Part shown: piece after piece, positions 19,837 through 28,458 of the stretch
Numbering within the stretch: the first letter of the stretch is position 1
How the letters are laid out: every line of letters starts with the position of its first letter
Assembly: GCF_006489205.2 (NCBI RefSeq)
Contig: NZ_VFYR02000003.1
Span: 179,462-243,461 of the forward strand
DNA length: 64,000 nt
Direction of reading: 5' to 3'
Source of the DNA: Brevibacterium sp. XM4083
GTDB taxonomy: Bacteria > Actinomycetota > Actinomycetes > Actinomycetales > Brevibacteriaceae
Notes under the pieces: generated by a model
Told to the model about the DNA's origin: nothing
Seen by the model: only the letters and a program-made list of their open reading frames with translations
The model's database searches: none
Translations under genes and position numbers: made by a program

Positions 19837-20721
19837 ATGGACAGCGCACTACAGCCACCGTCGATGTCGATACGCTTCTCTGTCCTCGTCGTCGGTTTCG
19901 TCGTCCACCTCGCCGCATGGGTGGGTTTCTCAGCGCTCTTCTTCACCGCTCCGGACTATGGAACCGGTCACCCGCTCTGGGTGGGAATCCCTCTGCTCGT
20001 ACTCGCTCTGATAGCAGCGGCCGCGGTGGGAGCCATCGCGCGGAGCCAACCGAGCAGCGCTGCCGGCGTCATCGCCGCAGCACTCGTCATCGCTTGGTGT
20101 CTCTCCGGAGTCGTGGCACTCGGTCTGCGGCTGGTGCCTTCGGCGGCCCTCGCTGAACCCCTCTCGGAGTTCGTGGGAGCACTCCCGTTTCTCACCATTC
20201 TCGCGGCGCCTGCCCTCCTGACACCGGTGACGATTCGCACTCTTCGCACAATGGCCTCGGCTGAGAACTCGGCGGACAGCGGTCGGCGGAAGCCGCACGA
20301 GGCAGCCATCACCCTGTTCGGTTCGGCAGCTCTTATCGTTGCAGCGGGCTTTCTCACCTCGCCGGCCGGCACGATCGTCGAGTTCTCGACAGGTACGTGG
20401 ACGTGGATCCTGTCGCTGCTGGCTGCCGTCGGTGCTGTCGCAGGCATCTTCGCACTTCGACATGCATTCGATGTCCCACGAAAGTCGCTCGGGGACTGGC
20501 TTCTCGGAGCCTCAGGCTTCTTCACTCTGATCTTCGCGATGAACACGGTGATCATCGGAGCCCTGCTTCAGATCGGTGCTGAAGAATCACTGGTCGGCGA
20601 TGGCGCCGCAATCCCCATTGTCGTCATCGGCTACCTTGCTGCGGCGAGCGTCCTCACCGCCACCAGCCTCGCACCGAGGCGGAAGTCGCCGATTCGGCGT
20701 CGCCGTGAAGCTCTCATCTGA
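19837..20721 (+). CDS. Multi-pass membrane protein of unknown function (about 294 aa)
   Basis: A 294-residue protein with about eight hydrophobic segments (for instance IRFSVLVVGFVVHLAAWVGF, WVGIPLLVLALIAAAAVGAI and a final VVIGYLAAASVLTA) and a basic C-terminus PRRKSPIRRRREALI. I recognise no family. ATG 19837 is favoured over 19813; CACGAT 6 nt upstream is a poor -10 match and no clear ribosome site is seen. Codon choice looks a little less G/C-biased than in neighbouring metabolic genes. Together with the next gene it interrupts the apparent toxin-antitoxin locus. Confidence 0.7.
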   Translation: MDSALQPPSMSIRFSVLVVGFVVHLAAWVGFSALFFTAPDYGTGHPLWVGIPLLVLALIAAAAVGAIARSQPSSAAGVIAAALVIAWCLSGVVALGLRLVPSAALAEPLSEFVGALPFLTILAAPALLTPVTIRTLRTMASAENSADSGRRKPHEAAITLFGSAALIVAAGFLTSPAGTIVEFSTGTWTWILSLLAAVGAVAGIFALRHAFDVPRKSLGDWLLGASGFFTLIFAMNTVIIGALLQIGAEESLVGDGAAIPIVVIGYLAAASVLTATSLAPRRKSPIRRRREALI

Positions 20722-20830
20722 GTCGTTCCGAACTCGCCAGATCTCCCGTTCGCAGTCCGTTTCCGCCGCCCCTGTCTTTCGCCAAAGCTCTGTTCTCGGC
20801 CATGTCAGAACCGCCCGATACATTGCACTC

Positions 20831-21607
20831 GTGCCTGTCGCGCTTGCTCCTGATGGATCCCGTCTCCGGTACTCGATTCGCCTGGGCGCTTTCCCGTCAT
20901 TGCCGCCGCTTGTCCTCGTGCAGGGACGAGCGCTCGATCATCACGGGTGGGACTCGGCGCGGAGCGATTTCTCCGAGCGGACCACCATTGTCTTCGATCA
21001 TCGCGGCACCGGCGACAGCACGTCCGAGTTCCCTCCGCGGTGGTCCACCAGGGATTTTGCTCTTGACGTCATGGCGATACTCGACAACGCCGGGATCGCT
21101 CGCGCGCACTTCTACGGCCATTCGATGGGTGGTCGGATCGTCCAGTGGATCGGCGCCGACCATGCCGAGCGAGCGGTATCGATCGTCATCGGCGCCACGA
21201 GCGTGGGCGACGAGACGGGACCGCCGCGCCCGGCAGAGGGAGCGAAGGCTTTGGCGACCCTCGATACGAAGACGCTGGCTTCCCTCTTCTACCCTGACTG
21301 GTGGATTGCAGAGAACCCACGTGAGGCATGCAAGGTCTTGATCGCTCCGCAATCACCTGAGGCTATGCGCGTTCACAGTGAGGCCTCCGACCTGCGCGAT
21401 GGGCCGCACCCGGAGTCCATCAGTGTCCCGGCTCTCGTCCTCCAAGGAGCCGATGATCTCCTCGTCGACCCCGGCAATGCCGCGATCTTCGGTAGCAGAG
21501 TCCCCGACGTCGAGGTCAGCATCATCCCCGACGCCCGCCACAGCTACTGGGTCGGCCGCCCCGAAGTCCACAAACGCGTCGAAGAGTTCCTGGCCCGGCA
21601 CGACTAG
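20831..21607 (+). CDS. Alpha/beta hydrolase
   Basis: A 258-residue alpha/beta hydrolase: LVLVQGRALDHHGWD near the oxyanion loop, FDHRGTGDS, nucleophile elbow GHSMGG, acidic region VLQGADDLLVDPGN and histidine in DARHSYW. The motif spacing fits carboxylic-ester or lactone hydrolases or haloperoxidase-like enzymes; the substrate is unknown. The start is GTG 20831, because TACATT at 20819-20824 lies exactly 6 nt before it (leaderless). Upstream frame extensions lack a start signal. Confidence 0.85.
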   Translation: MPVALAPDGSRLRYSIRLGAFPSLPPLVLVQGRALDHHGWDSARSDFSERTTIVFDHRGTGDSTSEFPPRWSTRDFALDVMAILDNAGIARAHFYGHSMGGRIVQWIGADHAERAVSIVIGATSVGDETGPPRPAEGAKALATLDTKTLASLFYPDWWIAENPREACKVLIAPQSPEAMRVHSEASDLRDGPHPESISVPALVLQGADDLLVDPGNAAIFGSRVPDVEVSIIPDARHSYWVGRPEVHKRVEEFLARHD

Positions 21608-21638
21608 GCACATACGCCTGGGTCAGATGCCAGCACTA

Positions 21639-21658
21639 AGCCGCCGGCGCAGGCGGCT
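21639..21658. terminator. Hairpin between convergent hydrolase and antitoxin genes
   Basis: AGCCGCC-GGCGCA-GGCGGCT, 7-bp arms, lies 5 nt after the antitoxin stop and 31 nt after the hydrolase stop, so it can serve both transcripts. Confidence 0.55.
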
Positions 21659-21663
21659 CCGAC

Positions 21664-22083
21664 CTACAAGGGCTCGCCCAGCTCGTCTTCCAATTCCATG
21701 AGGTCGTGAATGGCACGAGCGCGTTCGGCGCGAAGTGCCTTCCTGAACTCCACAACGTCCGCCCTGCGCAGCCGGGTATGCGTCCCCACCGAATGAGATG
21801 GCAGCCGCCCTTCGCGCACATGCTTCATCAGCGTCGGACGAGAAAGTCCCAACATCGACGCCGCCGTTGTGGTCGTGACCACTTCGGGCACCTGGCCAAT
21901 GGAGATCTCATCACCAGCGGCCACCGCCTGAAGAACGGTTTCGATGAGACCCGCGACCCGGGGATCCAGATCGGACCGGCGGATGGTCCAGCCGGCTCCG
22001 GAATCCGCGGCTGTTCTCAGCAGCTCGGACGCAGATTCCGACGTCTCGGAGTCGAACAGCACATGGTGAGAGCGAACAGTCAT
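21664..22083 (-). CDS. Excisionase-type HTH antitoxin (solitary)
   Basis: A 139-residue protein whose central part is a MerR/excisionase-like HTH: EVVTTTTAASMLGLSRPTLMKHVREGRLPSHSVGTHTRLRRADVVEFR. The C-terminus is a charged helix ending ELGEPL, as in antitoxins that cap a PIN toxin. The partner gene normally follows at once; here a terminator hairpin and a convergent hydrolase follow instead. ATG 22083 is used because AAAGGA is 6 nt upstream. The promoter holds a perfect 12-bp inverted repeat, expected for autoregulation. Confidence 0.75.
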   Translation of the reverse strand: MTVRSHHVLFDSETSESASELLRTAADSGAGWTIRRSDLDPRVAGLIETVLQAVAAGDEISIGQVPEVVTTTTAASMLGLSRPTLMKHVREGRLPSHSVGTHTRLRRADVVEFRKALRAERARAIHDLMELEDELGEPL

Positions 22084-22092
22084 GATCATTCC

Positions 22093-22132
22093 TTTCAGAT
22101 ATAAGTGTAGCGCGTTGCTGTTATATCTGAAA
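22093..22132. promoter_or_regulatory. Antitoxin operator: TTTCAGATATAA-N16-TTATATCTGAAA
   Basis: Perfect 12-bp inverted repeats at 22093-22104 and 22121-22132 flank the likely core promoter immediately upstream of the antitoxin. Their AT-richness stands out from the surrounding sequence. Confidence 0.75.
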
Positions 22133-22149
22133 GTGCGTTCCTTGCCGGG

Positions 22150-22965
22150 CTACAGCTCCTCGACGACCTCAACGAGGACGTCAGGCACATTCGTGATGAT
22201 GCCGTCGGCACCGTTCTCGATCGCCGTCTCCATGTCGGGCACCGCGTCGATCGTCCACACGAGGCTCGACATGCCGAGTTCGTGGATGAGCGTGAGGTAC
22301 TCGGCGTCGGCGTCGACGTACTCGGGGTTGATCTGATCGACCCACGCGGCGAAGTCGCGCAGCTGCTCGGGAGTCGGACGGCCGAGGAGTCCGACCGGCA
22401 CCTCGGGGGCGAGCTCGTGGAACTCCCGGACGAAATCCCAGTCGGCAGACTGGACGACGAGCAGCCCCGCGGCAAGCGACCGGTCGAGGTAGTCGGGCAC
22501 GTTGTCGCAGGCGGCCACGATCGCCTCGGCGATCCCGGGGTAGAGCTCGGGATGCTTGACCTCGAGGAGCAGCCCGGTGCGGGTCGCATGGACGAGGGCG
22601 AGCACCTCGGCGAGCGTCGGCACCTGCAGACCGACGAAGGCCTCATGCTTCCAGCTGCCCGCGTCGAGCCGGGCGATCTCGGCGGCGGTCATCTGGGAGA
22701 CGTGGGTGTCGGCGCGGTCGGGGAAGACCGTGCGCACATCGGTCGTGCGATCGAACGTGATGTCGTGGACGACGACGAGTTCACCGTCGGCGCTCATGTG
22801 GACGTCGACCTCGATCATGTCCGCGCCCTGGTCAATGCCGGCGACGAACGCCGGGATCGTGTTCTCCGGCCACCCCAGCGACGCGCCGCGGTGCGCGATG
22901 ACGAGCGGCGGGACCGGGGTCCTGACGCCGCCTGCGGGAGGATGGGTGAGAACGGTGATCGGCAT
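22150..22965 (-). CDS. Glycerophosphodiester phosphodiesterase
   Basis: A 271-residue GDPD: VIAHRGASLGWPENTIPAF (catalytic His-Arg and Glu), DMIEVDVHMSADGELVVVHD (metal-binding Glu/Asp and second His), LLLEVKHPE, and the barrel closing VDGI-type segment ENGADGIITNVPDVL. It cleaves glycerophosphodiesters to glycerol-3-phosphate and an alcohol. No signal peptide is seen, so it is cytoplasmic. AAGGAG precedes ATG 22965. It is a single gene just downstream of the antitoxin promoter region. Confidence 0.93.
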   Translation of the reverse strand: MPITVLTHPPAGGVRTPVPPLVIAHRGASLGWPENTIPAFVAGIDQGADMIEVDVHMSADGELVVVHDITFDRTTDVRTVFPDRADTHVSQMTAAEIARLDAGSWKHEAFVGLQVPTLAEVLALVHATRTGLLLEVKHPELYPGIAEAIVAACDNVPDYLDRSLAAGLLVVQSADWDFVREFHELAPEVPVGLLGRPTPEQLRDFAAWVDQINPEYVDADAEYLTLIHELGMSSLVWTIDAVPDMETAIENGADGIITNVPDVLVEVVEEL

Positions 22966-23201
22966 GGTGGGTACTCCTTATGGGGATGGTCGCCGAGGCG
23001 GTGCCGGTGGAGCCGTCAACGTGGTACCTCAAGGGCGATTGCGGATTATCCTAGGCGCTGCGGGCAATGCCTGGGTGTTGTCAGGGTTGCGTTCCGGTGA
23101 ATCCGGGATCGGAGTCGGCTGATGTTTCGCGGTGCGATCCGGCACCGGCCGCCGCGGCTCGGGACCAGGTGCGGAACGGCAGCAGGGCACAGGAGGGGAA
23201 C

Positions 23202-23498
23202 TTGAGGAATACACGACGCGAAATCGTTGCCGTCTTCAATGACAACGGCTGGTCGGTAAGTGCGGATTCTCGCCGCATCACGTTCGTCGGGGACGACCCT
23301 CCACAGGTCATCATCTGGCACGTCGATGACAGCGACCTGGCGCACATGCAGGCCGCACGAGGGTCGAGCGCAAAAGGCGCCTACGGCTCGCGGAAATCGA
23401 ACTTCGGCCTTCTCGTTCATATATCTGAAGCGATCGACACGTTCACCGGCACGCGCGGGGAGATGCGAGGCGACGATCTGACAGTCATCGAGCAGTGA
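23202..23498 (+). CDS. Small protein of unknown function (98 aa, TTG start)
   Basis: AGGAGG at 23191-23196 points to TTG 23202 as start, giving 98 residues. The protein reads as one compact alpha/beta domain (REIVAVFNDNGWSVSADSRRITFVGDDPPQVIIWHVDD, then FGLLVHISEAIDTF) without cysteines, signal or membrane segment. I do not recognise it. Genes on both sides are unrelated. Confidence 0.6.
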   Translation: MRNTRREIVAVFNDNGWSVSADSRRITFVGDDPPQVIIWHVDDSDLAHMQAARGSSAKGAYGSRKSNFGLLVHISEAIDTFTGTRGEMRGDDLTVIEQ

Positions 23499-23901
23499 TC
23501 CCGTCGGAACTCCCGGGAACCTCGGTGCGAACGACGCACGCGCAGAGGTACGTGGGCGCACGAATGCTGGGCCGGCGAATCCGCGGCGCTCAGGCTCGGC
23601 GGCGAGCGCACGACGAACGGTCCTCAACGAGACTCCTCCACAGGGGAACGGGCGATGTGCAGCCCAGGGAGCAGGAATCCCAGTCAGCGTCGTCGGCACG
23701 GTACAGGTCTTTCGAAGTGCGGTAGATCACAGGAATAGTACCACGTCTGAAGTGGGGTGATCGCGGTCGCGGCGAACAGCCTCGGCGATGCAATCCCTCT
23801 TGCCGCGCTGCGCATGCCCCTGCCGCGCACCCGATGATGTGAGTGGTGGCACAATGAGTTGAGAAAACGCACAACACCGCACAAGCATTGGAACGATCGG
23901 C
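23499..23901. other. 403-bp spacer upstream of the AGCS symporter
   Basis: No convincing gene or RNA is seen. The stretch 23730-23900 has more A/T than its surroundings and presumably carries the symporter promoter, but I cannot point to clear -35 and -10 boxes. Confidence 0.4.
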
Positions 23902-25389
23902 ATGTCCCTCGAAGACCTCATCGCATTCGTCAATGACCGACTCGGGTGGGTGCTCATCGTCGTCCTCATCGGCGTCGCCCTCTACCTGAGCATCCGCACC
24001 AGCATGGTCCAGCTGCGGCTGCTGCCGGAGATGTTCCGCGTCATCGGCGAGAGCCCCGGCAACAACAAGGACGGCACGAAGTCGATCTCGTCGTTCAAGG
24101 CGTTCTGGATCTCCGCCGCCTCCCGCGTGGGCACCGGCAACATCGCCGGCATCGCCCTGGCGATCTCCATCGGCGGCCCGGGAGCCGTCTTCTGGATGTG
24201 GCTCATGGCGATCTTCGGCGCCGCCACCGCCTTCGTCGAGTCGACACTCGGCCAGCTCTACAAGGTCAAGGACAAGGACTCGTTCCGCGGCGGCCCCGCC
24301 TACTACATGAGCGTGGGACTGAAGAAGCCCCTGATGGGAGCGTTCTTCGCCGTCATCATCACGGTCACCTACGGCCTCGTCTTCAACTCGCTGCAGGCGA
24401 ACTCGATCGTCGACGCCACGGCCACGAGCCTCAACATCGACACCACGCAGAGCTTCTGGCTGCCCGTCGGCCTCGGCATCTTCCTCGCGCTCGTCACCGG
24501 CGCGGTCTTCCTCGGCGGTGTGCAGCGGATCTCGGCCTGGTCCTCGGTCATCGTCCCGGTCATGGCCGTCGCGTACCTCTTCCTCGGTGTGCTCGTCGTC
24601 GCGATGAACATCACCGAGGTGCCCGACATGATCATGCTCATCATCAGGAACGCGTTCGGCATCGAATCCGTCGTCGGCGGCGGCATCGGCATCGTCATCC
24701 TCCAGGGCATCCGCCGCGGCCTCTTCTCCAACGAGGCCGGCATGGGCTCGGTGCCCAACGCCGCCGCCACCTCGTCGGTCTCCCACCCCGCCAAGCAGGG
24801 TCTCGTGCAGAGCCTCGGCGTCTACTTCGACACGATCCTCGTCTGCTCGATCACGGCGTTCATCGTCCTGCTCTCCAACCCCGTCTACGACGAGGCGCAG
24901 GGTGCGTCGCTGACGCAGACCGCGCTGGCCTCCCAGCTGGGGTCCTGGGCGGTCCACTTCCTCACCGTGGCGATCTTCCTCTTCGCGTTCTCCTCGATCC
25001 TCGGCAACTACTACTACGGCGAGGCGAACATCTCCTACCTGTTCAAGAGGAACGCGCGCCCGGCGATCATCATCTACCGGATCATCGTCATGGCCGCCGT
25101 GTTCACCGGCTCGGTCATCGCCCTGCCGCTCGCCTGGTCCGCCGCCGACGTGTTCATGTCGATCATGGCACTGACGAACCTCGTCGCCGTCTTCCTCCTC
25201 GGCGGGATCGCGCTCAAGGTGCTCAAGAACTACACCGCACAGCGCAAGCAGGGTCTCGAGCCGGTGTTCAACCGCGACGACCTGCCCGGCGTCGACGGCA
25301 TCGACGCGTGGGACGGCTCCGACGAGGTCACCACCCGCGCCTACTGGGACGCGAAGAAGAACGCCAAGAAGGCAGCGAAGACCCAGTGA
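23902..25389 (+). CDS. Sodium:alanine/glycine symporter (AGCS family)
   Basis: A 495-residue polytopic carrier with the AGCS pattern: FKAFWISAASRVGTGNIAGIALAISIGGPGAVFWMW (the conserved GTGNIAG region), FVESTLGQLYKVKD, GGPAYYM, and LFSNEAGMGSVPNAAATS, the family signature in the second half. It imports small neutral amino acids with sodium through the cytoplasmic membrane. It ends opposite ectC across a perfect inverted repeat. Amino-acid uptake next to ectoine synthesis is compatible with osmotic or nitrogen balance, but no shared control is visible. Confidence 0.95.
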   Translation: MSLEDLIAFVNDRLGWVLIVVLIGVALYLSIRTSMVQLRLLPEMFRVIGESPGNNKDGTKSISSFKAFWISAASRVGTGNIAGIALAISIGGPGAVFWMWLMAIFGAATAFVESTLGQLYKVKDKDSFRGGPAYYMSVGLKKPLMGAFFAVIITVTYGLVFNSLQANSIVDATATSLNIDTTQSFWLPVGLGIFLALVTGAVFLGGVQRISAWSSVIVPVMAVAYLFLGVLVVAMNITEVPDMIMLIIRNAFGIESVVGGGIGIVILQGIRRGLFSNEAGMGSVPNAAATSSVSHPAKQGLVQSLGVYFDTILVCSITAFIVLLSNPVYDEAQGASLTQTALASQLGSWAVHFLTVAIFLFAFSSILGNYYYGEANISYLFKRNARPAIIIYRIIVMAAVFTGSVIALPLAWSAADVFMSIMALTNLVAVFLLGGIALKVLKNYTAQRKQGLEPVFNRDDLPGVDGIDAWDGSDEVTTRAYWDAKKNAKKAAKTQ

Positions 25390-25468
25390 GGTGAGGGGCC
25401 GCGGGTTCGAGCAGAGGGTTCGGGCCACGGGTTCGAGCCACGGGTTCGAGCAGGGGGTCCCTGCTTAG

Positions 25469-25528
25469 GGCTCACTTCAGTTTGAGGGGCTCACGCCAAA
25501 ACGTGAGCCCCTCAAACTGAAGTGAGCC
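25469..25528. terminator. 27-bp perfect inverted repeat between AGCS and ectC
   Basis: Arms GGCTCACTTCAGTTTGAGGG... (25469-25495) and its exact complement (25502-25528) enclose the loop CCAAAA. It lies between convergent genes and should act as a bidirectional transcript end. Just before it, short CACGGGTTCGAGC repeats occupy 25405-25455. Confidence 0.85.
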
Positions 25529-25537
25529 GTAAACGGT

Positions 25538-25577
25538 CGGGACGCCGGGTACGCGGCCGGGACGCCGGGTACGCGGC
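25538..25577. repeat. 20-bp tandem duplication
   Basis: CGGGACGCCGGGTACGCGGC occurs twice without spacer (25538-25557, 25558-25577) in the ectC 3' spacer. No function is evident. Confidence 0.85.
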
Positions 25578-25627
25578 CGGACGCAACCGGCCCGGAGGCC
25601 AGCAGGCCGTCCAGACCGGCCGGCTGC

Positions 25628-26029
25628 TCAGACCGCGGCGGTCTCCTCGATGATGAGCGGGTAGACGCCGTTCTCGTCGTGGACTTCGCGGCCGGTGACC
25701 GGCGGGTTGAACACGCACGCCATGCGCAGTTCGGTGTTCGCGACGACGGTGTGCTTCTCGCGCCCGTCGAGCAGGTACATCGTCCCGTCGGTGAGCGGGT
25801 ACGTCTTGCCCGTCTCCTCGTCGGTGAGCGTGCCGTCGCCCTGCACGCAGTACACGGCTTCGATGTGGTTCTGGTAATGGAACGTCGAGCGCGTGCCCGC
25901 GTAGATGACGGTGTCGTGGAAGGAGAATCCGACTCCCTCCCGGCCGAGCACCATCCGCCGACTCCGCCACGTCTCCGACTGGACGTCCCGGTCGGTTCCG
26001 TTGAGGTCATCGCGATTGACTACGTACAT
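25628..26029 (-). CDS. ectC: Ectoine synthase
   Basis: A 133-residue cupin of normal EctC length. MYVVNRDDL opens the protein; [37 protein letters not shown] contains the metal-ligand Glu and Tyr region, and [12 protein letters not shown] the metal histidine. It closes N-acetyldiaminobutyrate to ectoine, the last step of this compatible-solute pathway in the cytoplasm. AAGGGA precedes the ATG. The spacer to ectB (26030-26137) contains one GCCGAGGCGG copy. No ectD hydroxylase follows. Confidence 0.97.
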   Translation of the reverse strand: MYVVNRDDLNGTDRDVQSETWRSRRMVLGREGVGFSFHDTVIYAGTRSTFHYQNHIEAVYCVQGDGTLTDEETGKTYPLTDGTMYLLDGREKHTVVANTELRMACVFNPPVTGREVHDENGVYPLIIEETAAV

Positions 26030-26137
26030 ATCGTGTCCCTTCGTTTCGTCAGTGTGGTCGTATCCCTGAACCCTCGCCGAGGCGGTCGGGCCACCTCTCG
26101 CTGCGGCAGGCGGGGCGCAGAGAAGTCCCGGCGAGGC

Positions 26138-27427
26138 TCAGGCCATCGCCGGCGTCGCGGCCGGGGCGACCTTGAGCACGGCGGCTTCGAGGATGTCGAG
26201 TCCGGCGGTGAGGTCGCGCTCGGTGATCGTCAGCGGCGGCATGATCTTCACGACCTCGTCACGCGGGCCCGAGGTCTCGATGAGGAGGCCGGTGGCGAAC
26301 GCCTCGGCGGCGATCTTCCCTGCCGTCTCCGGGTCATCGAAGAGCAGCCCGGCGAGCAGACCGCGGCCGCGCACGGTGGCTCCCTCGGCCTTGGCTGCAA
26401 TGGCGTCGAGGCGCTGGTGAAGGTGGGCGATCGTGTCGGCGAGTTCGTTCTGGAACGCATTGTCGGCCCAGAAGTTCTTCAGTGCCGCGGTCGCGGTGAC
26501 GAAGGCCGGATTGTTCCCGCGGAACGTGCCGTTGTGCTCACCCGGCTCCCACGCGTCGAGTTCGGGGCGGAAGAGGGTGAGCGCCATCGGCAGACCCGAT
26601 CCGGAGATCGACTTCGACAGGCACACGATGTCCGGTTCGATGCCGGCGTCTTCGAAGCTGAAGAACGTGCCGGTGCGACCGCAGCCGGCCTGAACGTCGT
26701 CGACGATGAGGAGGATGTCGTGCTTCTTGCACAGCGCCGAGAGCTCTCGCAGCCATTCGGCCCGCGCCGCCCGCACGCCGCCTTCGCCCTGGACGGTCTC
26801 GACGATGATCGCCGCCGGCTTGTCGACACCGGAGCCCGAGTCCTCGAGGACCTTCTCGAGCCAGAGGAAGTCGGGGGTCTCCCCGTCGAAGTAGTCGTCG
26901 TAGGGGATCTTCGAGCTGTTCGTCAGCGGAATGCCCGCGCCCTCGCGCTTCATCGAATTGCCGGTCACCGACAGCGACCCGAGGGTCATGCCGTGGAACG
27001 CGTTCGTGAACGAGAGCAGGTGCTGGCGGCCGGTGACCTTGCGGGCGAGCTTGAGCGCCGCCTCGACGGTGTTCGTTCCCGTCGGTCCGGGGAACATCAC
27101 CGTGTAGTCGAGTCCCCGCGGCTCGAGGATGAGCTTCTCGAACGTCTCGAGGAACTCCCGCTTGGCCGGGGTCTTCATGTCGAGCGAATGGAGCACGGCA
27201 CCGGACTGGAGGTATTCGACGAGCGGGTTCATCAGCGCCGGATTGTTGTGCCCGTAGTTGAGGGCACCGGCCCCGGAGAAGAAGTCGAGGTACTCATTGC
27301 CGTCCTCGTCCCACTGCCGCGGACCCTGGGCCTTGGCGAAGGTCGCCGGCCACGAACGGGAGTAGCCGCGCACTGCGGATTCGCGGGTCTCGAAGATGTC
27401 TGGGGTGGTCGTCGTGGTGTCAGTCAT
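26138..27427 (-). CDS. ectB: Diaminobutyrate-2-oxoglutarate aminotransferase
   Basis: A 429-residue class III aminotransferase: [20 protein letters not shown] at the start is EctB-like, followed by [15 protein letters not shown], the cofactor region [19 protein letters not shown] and PLP lysine in [15 protein letters not shown]. It makes L-2,4-diaminobutyrate from aspartate semialdehyde. AAGGA stands 8 nt before ATG 27427. The 217-bp gap to ectA is unusually long for an ect operon and holds CTGCGGGTGCAG-type short repeats and a GC hairpin near 27510-27540. Confidence 0.96.
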   Translation of the reverse strand: MTDTTTTTPDIFETRESAVRGYSRSWPATFAKAQGPRQWDEDGNEYLDFFSGAGALNYGHNNPALMNPLVEYLQSGAVLHSLDMKTPAKREFLETFEKLILEPRGLDYTVMFPGPTGTNTVEAALKLARKVTGRQHLLSFTNAFHGMTLGSLSVTGNSMKREGAGIPLTNSSKIPYDDYFDGETPDFLWLEKVLEDSGSGVDKPAAIIVETVQGEGGVRAARAEWLRELSALCKKHDILLIVDDVQAGCGRTGTFFSFEDAGIEPDIVCLSKSISGSGLPMALTLFRPELDAWEPGEHNGTFRGNNPAFVTATAALKNFWADNAFQNELADTIAHLHQRLDAIAAKAEGATVRGRGLLAGLLFDDPETAGKIAAEAFATGLLIETSGPRDEVVKIMPPLTITERDLTAGLDILEAAVLKVAPAATPAMA

Positions 27428-27644
27428 CGCATGATTCCTTTCGACAGCGTGCAGTTTCGACTGCGGGTGCAGGCTGGCCTGCGGATGCAGGGTTGAGCTG
27501 GTTCCCCTGCGGGTGCGGACCCGCCCGTGCGGGCCCGCGGGAGATCGTCCGTTGAGGGCTGAAGTCGAGCAGTCGCCGAGACCGCCCACCGGGGCCGTGC
27601 CGACCCGTGCTCCGAGCACAGGAAGAGCCGATCCCGACCCGCGC

Positions 27645-28139
27645 TCAGAGCGGGGCGATCTCGTAGAGGTATTCGGTGTCGTGGCCGTCCGGGTAGAGGT
27701 CCGGGGTGAACAGCGGGCGCCGGTCGAATCTGGCTCCGCGCTGCTCGGCGAACGCCTGGAACAGGCGGTTCGAGGCCGCGTTGTCGTCGGTGATCGTCGT
27801 CTCCAGCCGCAGCGCTCCGGTCCGGTCGGCGAGTGCGTGGAGCATCGTCGAGGCCAGGCCGCGCCCGCGGAACGCCTCGGAGACGGCGACCTGCCAGATC
27901 ATCAGGGTGTCCGGATTGTCCGGACGCGTGTAACCCGTGACGAACCCCGCGGGTTCGCCGTCTATCCAGGCGATCGCCGAGGTGTCCGCGAAGTCACGAC
28001 ACCACAGCAGGTACGAGTAGGAGGAGTTGAGATCGAGCACGGCCGAGTCCTTCGCCAGCCGCCACAGATGCTGTCCGTCCTCGAGCGAGGGAGGGCGGAC
28101 GTCGGTTTCCGTCTTCGGTTGAGCGAGTGCGTTTCTCAC
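27645..28139 (-). CDS. ectA: L-2,4-diaminobutyric acid acetyltransferase
   Basis: A GNAT acetyltransferase of about 164 residues: [36 protein letters not shown] is the EctA entry segment, followed by the acetyl-CoA loop [15 protein letters not shown] and [17 protein letters not shown]. It acetylates diaminobutyrate, the second step of ectoine synthesis. GTG 28139 is chosen over GTG 28145 because TAGGTT lies 7 nt upstream, making it the first base of a leaderless message. It heads ectABC on the minus strand. Confidence 0.95.
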   Translation of the reverse strand: MRNALAQPKTETDVRPPSLEDGQHLWRLAKDSAVLDLNSSYSYLLWCRDFADTSAIAWIDGEPAGFVTGYTRPDNPDTLMIWQVAVSEAFRGRGLASTMLHALADRTGALRLETTITDDNAASNRLFQAFAEQRGARFDRRPLFTPDLYPDGHDTEYLYEIAPL

Positions 28140-28146
28140 GCCCACA

Positions 28147-28174
28147 AACCTAACGAGATGAGCATGAGCGTCAA
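28147..28174 (-). promoter_or_regulatory. ect promoter, TTGACG-N16-TAGGTT
   Basis: On the complement, -35 TTGACG (28169-28174) and -10 TAGGTT (28147-28152) are 16 bp apart and sit 7 nt before GTG 28139. This is the most consensus-like housekeeping promoter I found in the window. No separate osmotic-control element is visible. Confidence 0.7.
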
Positions 28175-28232
28175 TCTCACCTCGGCGATTTCACCCCGAA
28201 TCCGCGCCCGCAGCGCGGGGGTGGGGATAAGA

Positions 28233-28254
28233 ACCTCGCCGAGGTGGTCCCGGG
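28233..28254. repeat. Second copy of the 22-bp ACCTCGCCGAGG... element
   Basis: Identical to 506-527. A further GCCGAGGCAG lies at 28426. Apart from these and the ect promoter, the 28140-28458 spacer shows no gene. Confidence 0.8.
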
Positions 28255-28458
28255 GTTTCCCCATGGCATCTCTGGGGATCGTCGTGCTCGCCACTACGGC
28301 TGCCTGACGGAGGACCCTTCGTTATCCGTTCGTTACATTTCCCGAGACGTGGAACACGAGTTCCAAACGATGGAGGAACGGCGACCCGCTGACCGAGACA
28401 TCGCAGTCCCGTCCCCGCTCACCCCGCCGAGGCAGTCGTCCACCGTCACAGCCTGTCC

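Noticed and set aside
23415..23427. ATATCTGAA near 23419 as another antitoxin operator half site
   Set aside because: It lies inside the 98-residue gene, has no matching arm, and one such match is unsurprising.
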